Positions 21,714 through 35,751 of a stretch of 64,000 nt of DNA are shown here, piece by piece. The DNA is from Lunularia cruciata (taxonomy: Eukaryota; Streptophyta; Marchantiopsida; Lunulariales; Lunulariaceae), in NCBI GenBank assembly GCA_948567375.1, contig OX419756.1:11165001-11229000 (forward strand). The letters are read 5' to 3'. Position 1 is the stretch's first letter, and the number at the start of each line of letters is the position of its first letter. Both the position numbers and the translations under genes were made by a program. The notes beneath the pieces are model-generated. The model saw only the letters and a program-made list of their open reading frames with translations, did not search any database and had not been told where the DNA came from.

Positions 21714-24700
21714 TTATCTCGAAAGTGGAGTCGTTGTCAGCTTTCTGTCATCAAAGCAACACCGGGCACAGTTTGACTATCCTCCAACAGACCACCCGGC
21801 CTACCAGAGATCTGTCATGTCTACAATCTGGAGGAGTCTCTTTCTCGTACCTCATTTGACATTTGGTGTGAGACCTACTCTACTTAACTCTTTGCAGTGT
21901 TCTGTGCACTGTTCCATAGAATGAAGATTTGGGGACCGCAGCAGTTGACAACCCAGACAGGCAGAGCTACTCAACCATAAAGAGTAGATGAAAGATTGGA
22001 GACGTGCGTCACAGAGCGTAGTGCATGTCCACAGGTCCACTGGCCACCATTGTAAACAATCACAGGCAATCCGAAAGATGCGAGGTTGTACAGTGCTTTG
22101 GCAACCAGAAGTGGGTAGTACTTCACTTGCTGAAAATGCTGTTAATAGAAGAAGAAGGCGACCGCGTAGAAAAAAATAAGGATGGGATGACCCCATCAAG
22201 CCGTACAAGGGAGAGACAAAAAATAGGTAAAATGGGGCTAAGCCCCAATTAGGATAGGGGTGTTAATTAATAGGATTATGTGACGAAGGTGATGCTATGG
22301 TTTGATCTTCTGTGCAGCCGTCAAGAGAAGTCAAATGGGTTCAATATTGCAGATCACAGGGAATCTTCTCAGGAACAAGAGAAACGTCATTACCAGCAAT
22401 TTCATCCTCATTGGAAACACCAGATCTTCCAACTGGAAAGTCTGGAAGAATAGCTTCGGTGTACAACATGATGGATCGACTCTGCAATGTTTGAATTCTC
22501 GTCAAGCCAAGGAGAATTACGATAGGGTGCAGATCTGGGGAGAACTGGTGATCTGTGCACTTTCAGGGAAGTTGCTGTACCTAGCATTCTGCAAACGTTT
22601 TACCCCGAATCTGATTATGAAGTTTTGGAAAGGAAAACTTGACCCTTCACATAATACTCAAACCTCCTGATCTAAATACACTTTGCTACGTGAGTTTATT
22701 TTGCTGGTGTTTCTGGGAGTCGTCGTTGCTTATCAGGTGTTCAGTTCGTAGTGAGGTGGGCATGACATGGATTGCCATCGTACATACAAAAGTCATATTT
22801 CTACACTATGTTTTTAAGGTGTTTATACGGTATATGATGCTTCGCAAACTATTTAGAGTTCCTCGTCGCATCCTATCCGTGTACATCATGCTTTTATGGT
22901 TATCTTGTTGGCTCCAACTGGTCGTATGACTGTCCGACGAATTTCAATTTTGCAGGTGACTACGGAATTTCGATGTCATACTTGCTCTTTGTCCAACTGG
23001 CGCTCTCACTTCTGGGAGATTCAATGGCAAACCTTTGATTCTGGTAACGTTTGGCATAGTCAACTATCCAGTCAATAGATTGTAGGGAGCGTCGAATGGC
23101 TGAGAGCATGGTTGCCTTCATGGCACTCTGAACAACAATGTTCTTCGGACACAGCCGATGTAACATGCCTCGGAAGGTTTGACTACGTTGGGGATCAATC
23201 GTTCTCGGCAGCCGTTCAGCGAAGATCTGAAGTTTGTTAGCACTCCAAGTGCTAGCACGTGAACGCGCATTCTTTCCTTGTCACCTTCCTCGCACTAGGG
23301 AGGTCCGCGTGGAAAGAAGTGGTATTTGGAAGGAAGAGCCGGCACAATTGGCATTATGTGTTTGGATTCGCGACTGCAGTCCATTGCATTACAAGAATCC
23401 ATTTCCGCCCTTATTGACGAACATGACATCTGTTAAATACCAGTAAAAGATCGAGTATGAAATATCCGGTTTAGATCTTAGACAAATAGCTCCTATTAAT
23501 TTTGGCTTGCTGGCGGAGCGTTGAAGTGGGGATAAAATGACCCTAAATGTAAGCACTCGGAAGATTTCCGGAGCTCGACTCAACTCACAAATCCCGCCTA
23601 AATTGTAGAGCCGTTGTTATTTTCGGTGGCGCCAAGGCTCTACAGAAGAAATTTCCACAGGCCGGTCGACTAAGGCGAACTGTTTCACTTAAGACGGTGA
23701 ATGAAACGGGCAAAACGTGTGTTACTGAAGCTTTTTGATAAGCGTAAAGCGAAGGAAGCACTGTGGGAAACAACTTCAGAAGAGTAGATTCCTAAAAGAG
23801 TAGGAATATGTAATAGCTACCGCTGAACTAACGACATAACAAACCCAAACCAGAATAGAACCTTTGCATCAATTGCAGTTAATTAAGAGAAGTGAAGACT
23901 GCTTCACAAGAATGATTACGGACACTTGTGAGATGTTAGGAATGAGGAACATGAAGTACACGGACGGCAGAAAGGTACACGACGTAGTATATCGGGTAAG
24001 GAAGGACGCCGAGAAGTCATGAATGTAGCGTGTGCACACGACCGTTTATATAGTAGTCTGCCTACTAGTGGACGAAAGTAATGACCATATTGAATACCGT
24101 ATGCAGTGACATGCAAGAGGCAAGCCTTGGAGCAAAGTGACGATGGTCACCAGGAACAGCAACAGGAGTCTGCAAGGAAATATGAGAGAAGTTCGACAAC
24201 ACTAAAATAATACTAATAACAAGTCAAACGAAGTGGTGAAATCCACAAAACATCCTCATAGACGTGCGATGTGTGCACTACGTACTATTCTCGGATGCCG
24301 TCAGTAACTCAGGAGAATCAACAGCAACAAGAGGATATGATAGGCTTCAACTCAATGCTGCTACCCCGTAGATTTACGATACGCACCAACCCCAAACAAT
24401 CGTTCATAGCGTGCAGGTTTCAAACAGCTTCCTGGAGGGCAGACCCAGTTCTGTGTTTTATCTACAGTACGGCACGAAAAGATATCGAAAACCTGCTTTG
24501 TATACATACATAAAGTTTCTGTGAGACAGAAGAAAAACGTTAAGAAGAGAGCACAGAGCGACAAGCAGAATGAGAGAAACGCAGACAAACAACAAAGAGC
24601 TGCCAGTGATATACTCTACCAAGCAGCCGGAGAAGAAATTTGCGGTGACGTCAGTCTGTACTGATAATGTGCGACGAGTCCTAACATAAAACTAAGAAAA

Positions 24701-25192
24701 CCTAGGTGTAACTGAAAGACAGATCTTGTATATCCTCGTATAGTGCAGAGGATCAAAACTTCAGATTCATTAATCAATATCTTCATGAAAGGAACTTCTC
24801 ATCTAAACTTCAAAAGATTCAAGCGTATAACTTACAGCAAATCAGATCAGATTAAACCTACTAAACGCGTGTTCGCAATCCGAGTCAGCTCAATTTGGTC
24901 CAACTGGATCACTGGAGCATCAATTTCAAGAATAGGGGGTAGAACAAAATTGATTTAGTCACTGTACACAGTAAGGAGTAGAAAGAAAAATATTTAGGTT
25001 TAAGGCAGGGAAAATATGTAACAAGGGCTTCCGGAAAAGCCCAGACTCTCATACATGAACAAAAATACTCACTCATCCATGAAGGGAACCTAAGAATATC
25101 AACACCTACAGGTGATCCTAATACTATTTGGTGTGCCTGATAATGTGTAGTTTATGTACGCCCCAGATGGGTTGGTGGTGAAGTCGCCGAAG
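21714..25192. other. Intergenic space between two convergent genes
   Basis: About 3.5 kb between the NXPE-like stop (+) and the cytidylyltransferase stop (-), so both 3' UTRs must lie here. The longest frame (22302-22670, +) encodes 122 residues with no recognisable motif. No repeat family or RNA gene is recognised. Confidence 0.5.
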
Positions 25193-28021
<2,829 letters not shown>

Positions 28022-29000
28022 GAGAACGCTCGTGATGATTACAGCTCCGTTTGCTCAACAACGATCGTCAAATGATTTCCGACAAGGTTTCCACTTCCAC
28101 GAGTCCAACAGCGCAGACGCTCTGCGCTCAGTAAGAACAATGAATGAATCCAGAAAATATGGACCGTCGGCTACAAAGGCAGTACTGCCGGCTCCGACTC
28201 AATGCAAAATCGTCTTCCAGATCGGCCCCTTCTTTCAGCAAGGCGCGCCCTGTTTTACATCGACATGAAATCAACCACGAAGATATTCCGATCACTTCTT
28301 CCCTTCCCTGTAACAACACCGAACCCTAGATCTTGGCGCTTCCAAATTCCTCCTCCAAATCGAGTGATACTCTCTAGAAAGAGTCGTCCGTCAGCTCTCA
28401 AGCAGCAGACGCCGTGACAATTTCTTTTCCCTGCAACTTCTTTCTTCGCCCATCACCCGCGCCTATTGGATCTCTTAAAACATATCCAAACACCACCGAG
28501 TTCCAAGCAATTCTGGTTCCCTGCTTGCTCCCCTTTGGACTACTCACCAAGGATTCTCCATGTTCATCCGACTCGGTGGAAAGTTCAATCTCCCGCTTCC
28601 TTCGATCCTGCTTCAAGGCGGCCTCGTCAAGATCCAATCCGCGTAGCACAACACCACCGACCGACGCCAAGTCCTCCAGAACTAGCCCTCATATAGCAGC
28701 AGCGCTTAAGTGCAAAAGGAAACGCCCAAAAAGATGGAGACCAGAACGAAGGTGGGAACGAGAACGTACAGGAACACATGCACACCGAGCCAAACCCGAG
28801 CCTGCAAGCATCGTCCCGTCTACGGAGAAGGACGGACATCGACTGTCCTTTCTGCCACGCCAACTTACGTGCTGCCACCTGAACGCACACACCTCTCCCC
28901 ACCTCAACCCTCGCTTGACTCCGTTACTTCCCTCAACCCGGATCCCTCTAGATGTTACTACTTCACCGGAACGCAGTAATCTGACTGCAAGAGTGAATTG
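28022..29000. other. CCT promoter/5' region with uncertain overlapping frames
   Basis: GC-balanced DNA upstream of the CCT start. On minus, 28398-28670 encodes 90 residues (MASVGGVVLRGLDLDEAALK and onward) and lies 377 bp upstream of the CCT start in the same direction. It could be an upstream ORF, a separate small gene or chance. On plus, 28414-29001 encodes a 195-residue Ser/Pro/Arg-rich frame with no domain. The two overlap, so at most one is likely to be real. I support neither as a gene. Confidence 0.3.
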
Positions 29001-30584
29001 ATTTGGGAACCTGATAATACGGTAGCATTGCTCTAATTATATAAGTACCCTAGATATACATTTTGAGGGCAACTCTTTACTGAGAAAAAGTGTTGGATTA
29101 CGAATCCTATTAGTTCGGAGAAATCCTAAGGGTAAGAGTTTTATTCTTACACACTTATCATCTCCAGCATCATGCAATTAAAAAGGTCCTCCCCACTCAA
29201 ATTGTGATAACTAATCCCATTCTTGTTGCCATTCCGGATCGTATTAGTGACCTAGATTCATCAGTATTATGAAAATAGGTAAGACTGGACCAGAATAGTT
29301 TCGTTTGGATTCGCCGACTTCCCCACGAAAAGAAGAGAAAAATTGATACTTTTTCGTTTCACATACTTGTACGTAGCCATGTTTTCCTTAACTTACGAGG
29401 TATGCAATCACGACTAATTCTACTCTCAAATTTAGAAGGAGTCTCACACCATCCAAAGTTAGTAGAAATTGATGAGATGTCACTCAAATTATACTTTCCA
29501 GTTCTTGTAGCTCTCATGTAGGCACCTTTCCGCCGGAAATGCTGAAGCTCACACTTCGATCCAATCAGAGAATTAGTCACCTGCGATGCAGAAATTGTAG
29601 ATTCCAGATTGCGGCGTCTGAAAGGTCGACACGTGGTTCACTATTTTGTCGAGTTATTACTCCGAGGGGCTGAGGTATGGCCTCTTTCCCTCGTGACTGG
29701 GATGGGGGGGTCGACTGCGGCTCCCAGCACCGTAGACAGCGAAGACTATCTGCTGGAGACCAATGACCCCGCGACGCGTTGGCCACCTGTGGCTTATGCA
29801 TTGACTCCTCGCATTCTACCACGTCCGGAACAAAGGAAATTGTGACCTTTCCTGTGGCGACTATGTAGCTGAGACACGACTACGTCAGATGCCCCTCGAA
29901 GTTCCCGTTATAGCATGACTCTCCCCAGAAAGTTCCCAAATATATGGGACGACGGTAGTGTCGGGCCCTGCGAATATTATTTCAGCGTCGGGTTGTAAGG
30001 AGAACAATCAACTCCAATTAAAAAACTCTTCTTATCTCAGTTTGATATACTGACAATATGATAAAGAAATTCATTTACCACCTTATTTATATAATGACAA
30101 ATCTGATAATGAGGGGAGACAATAGATAAATTTAAGAATCTTCGAAGGACCGTCTGAAAAGCTGAGTAGTTTAATCATTCACGAAGTACGACAAACATTC
30201 AGTTTCTTTGTACAAGTAGATAAATTGAATGAACATGCATCCAAGAATGAAATATAAATAAAGACAATAAACTTCTAAATGCGAGATATCGTTTTTGCTT
30301 ATTAGGATAGAATGTCCGCAATTATCAATTACCTAAATGATATGCCATCATTTTCGTAAAAAGAATCTGATCAAACAAAGAAAGTACACAACGGAAAGTC
30401 TTATACTTCTTTTTAGAATACATTAACGAAAAAAACTACAGCTCTGGGTCAGTGCCCTCCTGTAATTCAGCATTGAGTGCAATTGAGTGCTAAATATTAG
30501 GTTAGATTTTATATTATATTATACGCAACCCTGGCCGCAAAATATTCCCCCAATCCTAATTCTATATCGAACAAGTTTAGGATT
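29001..30584. other. No gene seen
   Basis: Mixed-composition sequence with only short frames. The pair 29577-29822 (-) and 29609-29845 (+) overlap on opposite strands and show no domain. From about 30000 it becomes AT-rich. Confidence 0.5.
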
Positions 30585-30790
30585 TTATTCTTCCCGCGGA
30601 GAAAATCTTGATATTATTTATGGTAGTCCAAATAAAACACCATGAGGAATATATAGCTCGGGTCACTTGGTTTGACCAATCGAAGATTTTATCCCGTAGG
30701 GGCCTCTTTCCTGGACTGTGGGTTATCTTGGCAACCAAGATTCTCAAGCCACGTGTCGTTGCTCCTCGATCCTTCCCGCGGAGAAAATCC
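30585..30790. repeat. Short direct repeat CCCGCGGAGAAAATC
   Basis: CTTCCCGCGGAGAAAATC-like sequence occurs near 30590-30608 and again near 30772-30789, about 180 bp apart in direct orientation. The function is unknown. A 146-codon plus frame that starts here (30608-31048) has no recognised domain. Confidence 0.6.
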
Positions 30791-31016
30791 TATAGGAAAG
30801 AATCTTACTCTCTGGAGAAAACACCCTTCCGTTCCACTTTCCCATCCTCTGGGTCTTCAATCGTCACGTGCAGGAATCCCCACACGACGAGAATCATATT
30901 CTCTCCTTCTGCGGGTGACCTTCGCCGGTTTCCGGTCAGCGAGAGCAGCACTAATGAAATGCATCACAATATAAACAGTCTTGGAGAGAGTAAGGCCGCG
31001 AGTAGAATAACAACAC

Positions 31017-31700
31017 GAGAAGTTTCCAAATATAAGGGTATGCAATGATGTCACATCTTTGTTTTTCTAATCTTACGAGTTATATGGAATTATAAGGTTC
31101 ATTCATCACTAAGTACACAAGAGCTTATCAAAATAGATATTAGGGGTACCATTATTCATTTTCATATTTTAGACAGGGTGTGCTCACTGCTCTACATAGA
31201 GCATTAGTTGATGTAATCCATAGAAGAACAATTACTCTGACTAAGTGCATCACCAAGCGGACAATTTTGGATGGAGTGATTATTCATTCTCTTAGATGGA
31301 TGGCTGCTAGCGGAGCAATAACATAGAAAGTTTCCAAATATAAGAATATGCAATGATGTCACATCTTAGTTTTTTTAGTTTTGGAGTTATATAGAGCTAT
31401 GGATACAATCTTAGTCTTTTTAGTTTTGGAGTTATATAGAGCTATGGAAACAGTGTTCATTTATCGAGGTTTGTACAAGAGTTATTATATTAGATGTTAA
31501 GGGTACCATTCTCACTTTCATATTTTAGTCAGAGAGTATTCATTGCACTACAATGAACAGTAGTTTGTGCAATTCACAAAAGAATAATTACTCTAACGGA
31601 TATTCATTATAGTGCAAAAAGCATTAGTTGATATAATCCATAGAAGAACTGCAAAGAGCATTAGTTGATACAATCCATAGAAGAACTATTACTCTAAGTG
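31017..31700. repeat. Diverged tandem duplication of about 300 bp
   Basis: Two copies share AAGTTTCCAAATATAAG, then ATGCAATGATGTCACATCTT, then GGAGTTATATAGAG-like, GGGTACCATT, TTCATATTTTAG and GCATTAGTTGAT then ATCCATAGAAGAAC. They start at about 31017 and 31328. The second copy contains internal duplications: the TTTTTAGTTTTGGAGTTATA block occurs twice, and so does the GCATTAGTTGATAC block. No coding potential seen. Confidence 0.85.
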
Positions 31701-34700
31701 ATATTTCTCCATATATTTTATAATAGGACAGATTTTTCTCATCCTTATTATTGGGCCCTATGATGGTTTGATAGGGTCTTCTCCTCCTTAATCTGTTCTA
31801 TGTGGTTTCCTTTTACTAGACGGACAGCAGACTAGACAAGGTGTGGCTAGGTGGAAAGTCGTGCAGCTAGGTGTGGCTTTGCTAATCGAAAGCAGACATG
31901 TGGCTTAGTTGTGTCACTGCTTTTGTTGTAACGGGTTGACCTGGTTCTACCGGTCTCCTGGTAGGCATCCCCCCACTACCGTACGTACTCGTACCGTAAA
32001 CTGTTTGCTTCTTGTCTGGGTGCGCGAGCTTACTGTGTTCTGCTGAAAAGACAGTTTTCTACCAACATGCAGAGTGCGGCCCAGTAGCTCGGAGGCTCGT
32101 TTCAGCATGAGAAGTACTTTCATGCAGAAACAAGGTTTTACAGTGCGATTATCACTTGGAAAGCTTATCTGCATTCGTGAGGTGTCCACCGCATGTGTAG
32201 TGCGAGAAAATTGTGCTTAACCTGGCTTCTTAGTAAGCGGACGCATGGTTGAAGTGGAATGAAACCACTGTTTATGGTGGAGTCAAATTAAGTTGTGGTT
32301 TAAGAAAAGTCATGGAGTCATTGGCACTGCTCGTACCATTCTACCGCGTTTCCCGCATTTGGATGGAATCCACGCGAGGTGAAATTGATTGTTAGTTTGT
32401 GCATGAAATGAAACTCTACCCCACTCGGGATAAATGGCAAGAGAAGAATGGACCTCGAGCTGCAAAATGGAGCTGGGGCCCAAAGTGTAACCGCCTGCAT
32501 GGGTATATTACCAGGATATTACCGAGCGACTAATGAACACCATGCTCCTGTTGGATCATGGCCCTTATGCAATGTTTTCTCTGTCTTGAATCTAGTGTTG
32601 CTTAGAATCAAGGGAATCTCGAGCACTGACCACCGTCGTGCTCTTGGTTATTCACCATGTGGGTTATACGATACGTGAACTTCAAGATGAATATCCTCTT
32701 CAAGCCCCCCTTGGGCTGCCTTGGAGGTATAGGTTGTGCGTTGGTTTGTGACCTTGGTTTCGTTGGCTTTGTACTCGGTTTCCGCCCTGCACTACTTATG
32801 CTTTGTACTCCTTTTTGCTGTCCTTCGGGGTATATATTTTTGTGGGTGGTGAATTCTCTTGATCTTGAAACATTCGAGAAGCATGTCATGGCAAATAACC
32901 CACCAAAAAGGAACTGAAGATACAACACTTTGTACCCACTGAACGCTGAGGAATCCTCATTGGAATCACTACAGTTATGGTGGAATTAAGCTGTTGTACA
33001 AGGTCTCTGCTTTAACACAATAAGAAGCAACGATTACTGGATGTATTTAGTCATCTTTTTGAGTCCGAAGTCAAGTGGTTCAACGAGCTCATCAGATTCA
33101 GAGCAAATGCTCAGTCCTGCATGTTGAAGGAAAAGTAACGAAAATTAGTTTCCTATACTTGTATCCCTTATCTATCCATGATACATTTTCTATAGCGAGC
33201 CTTCATTAGGGTGCCGAATGGACCATGTGGTTCTAATTGAGTGTAGAGACTGCCGTCGTATAGGCCATTCTGCAAATACACAAACGTAAGATTGTTTTCC
33301 TTAGTAGAGGAGGCAAGCATTTTCTCCTTTTGAGATACAAATTTCTCCACGTAGGAGTAAAAGCCAGATCTTTTATTGATAATGTCTTAATTCTTCTGTC
33401 TACTCTCCGGAACACTTATCACAACCGTGGAACAGATGCTTCTAATCTTAGAAATATTCAGGTTCAAGGTGTCCATCCATACTTGTAGTATCTGGATAGT
33501 AGTACACTATTCTCGCCCGCTGTCTATGATGAGCTCAAAGACAAGAAGGTTGAATGTTGAAGAGTTAATTTCTTCGTACAGTAAATCGTTTGATCGAATG
33601 GTTTAATAGTTTAACCGGATTGATCCACCGCAAAATAACTATGGTCTCTGGTAAATCAACTACGAATCAACCTAAGAAAATCTTTATCCAGATGAGATCT
33701 GTGTCCAGTCGAAACCCGGCCGTTTATCCAAAACTTCTTATCCCGAACTAGATCTATAGTTTAAAGAATGTGAAGTAGAAACTTACCGAGTGTCTTGCTT
33801 TCGGATGTTATACTATAACTATGAGTCAGTACTTGACGACGTTATGTTCGTTTCCCCTTATGCTGCAAGCCTGTCCACGGATATGCAATCACCTTCTGTT
33901 GTGAAGGACTGTAAGTCAAGGAGAGGAGTGGAATTACAGATTGTCGACAAGCAAGAGAAGAAGGATGTAACCTCAAATGGTTAAGAACGAAATTCGATCT
34001 AAGCATAAAAGCGAGCCGTCTGTTTCAATCATTTGCTGTGTTAAGACTCGAACGGTGTACTCTCGGGTATAGTGGGCTTTGTGACTGCACTACAGTAGTT
34101 CGTTCTAAAGTTCGCCACGAAACAAAATGTCGTGGGAGATCGAGGTCTACTCTACTCCACGACTGTAAGCTCTTACTGGGCTTCAAGAGGGTATTCTTGA
34201 AAGAGTGGTACATGCTTTCGTTGACCAACGCAATTCGGTGTATCATCGGGCTCTAATCTACTGTCAGCACCCCAGCAGTATAATCATGCTCATGGCACAC
34301 CCGAGCTTCCAGCTGTTAAAGCCTCTTATTCTCACAGTTCGTGCAGGAAACTAACTGTGCTTTGCACAGTGTAGAGGAGTTAACTTAAATGTCAGTTGCT
34401 CATGCACGATGACAATTATGAACTTATGTAGGTCGGCGTTTCAGAGAATCAACAGTTGAAGATAATGATGATCTGATGCAGATCGGTATCTTGGAGAATC
34501 AAGTTTATAAGGAAAGAGGTGTTGATCTGGGTGAGAATGTCAGGCAGATGGAGGATATCCGTTTTAGATTGAAATATCCCTTCTTCCATCGTGCATTCTA
34601 AAGCTTTTTTTCTTTTAAACATCGTCAGATCATCCATCGCACATTCCGAGCTCTATGCGTCCAGGTGCACCGTCCTTCAAAACAGTAAGAGCAACATCTG

Positions 34701-34970
34701 GTGCGCTTTAATATAAAATTGGTGAGCTACTCATGCCTGTTTATGGATTGACTGACCGCGTGTGTGAACACGGACTCTTGGGCAACAATTCTTTCCCATG
34801 ACATGATTTGTACACTTGCAAAGCTGACTACAGCCCCTTAAGCTGGGAGATCGATACAAAATATCACACGCGGTCCGGCGACAATATCAGAGTGTAGGTC
34901 ATCAACTGATTCGATAACTGAACAATTTGAGATAACTCGCATCGGTCCTTGTCTATGTTCGATCGGCACT
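31701..34970. other. No gene seen
   Basis: Short frames only. The longest plus frame (32657-32917) has a hydrophobic N-terminal half with several Cys and Leu/Val residues but no recognised family. The frame at 33790-33984 is likewise unrecognised. No repeats stand out and no tRNA-like element was noticed. Confidence 0.45.
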
Positions 34971-34974
34971 GCTC

Positions 34975-35195
34975 GATGACTCTTCTGTTTTAGATCTGCC
35001 TCGGATATCAAGGCTTTCTCCTGTTCCATGAGTTGTCTGGTTTAGATATGTCTAGGATAAGAACGCTTTCTCCTGTTGTTCCATGAATCGTCTGTTTTAG
35101 ATCTGCCACAGATAGTAAGGCTTTCTCATGGAGCTCCATGGTCGTCTACTACAGTTTTGCCCAAAAATATTATGGCTTTCTCCTGTTGTTCCATC
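34975..35195. repeat. Four tandem units of about 57 bp
   Basis: Each unit carries GTCTG(G/T)TTTAGAT(C/A)TG, then a GGAT/AGAT...AAGGCTTTCTC-like core, then CTGTTGTTCCATGA or a variant. Units start near 34984, 35034, 35091 and 35146; the fourth is the most diverged. It lies downstream of the CER16-like gene and has no coding potential. Confidence 0.8.
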
Positions 35196-35751
35196 TTCAT
35201 GACTTCTGGATAAAGACGACAGTGGCTTCTTGAATCTGATAACAAGCCTCTGGCTGGCCGTGACTGCTATACTCTCATCTGGCTGCCTTGTGATCCCTGG
35301 TATCCGTCATGATTCCGGACACCGCACACTTCGGCTGTACGCCTTGCCTCTCGACATGTCTGGAGGCAGAGACTAGGATGTCTGAATTTAAATGCAGTGC
35401 ATCACAGCGAGGAAAGTTCCATATGCGACATAAAATGATTGTGAGGATTTACCACCAGACTTTGAACATATTTAGTCACCGTTATGAAAGATCTTACTCC
35501 AGGAACGTTTCCTAACGAGTTCCACGAATATCATCTAATCTGGAATTCTTTCAGGATGATGCTAGCACGAGACGTTCTAATGGTCTTCATCAGATCAGTT
35601 CCGTGAGAATGTCGTGGACACAGTTCGCAAACTGTTATAATATTACAAAACTAGATTTGGATAAGCAAGGACATGCATCTGAAAGATCTCAATGGACAAT
35701 ACGAGAGGTTTACATCAACGACTTGAACAGGACATTGCTTGAATAGTGTGA
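35196..35751. other. 3' flank of the CER16-like gene
   Basis: No frame or repeat of note. It should include the 3' UTR and polyadenylation region of the minus-strand gene that ends at 35752. Confidence 0.5.
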
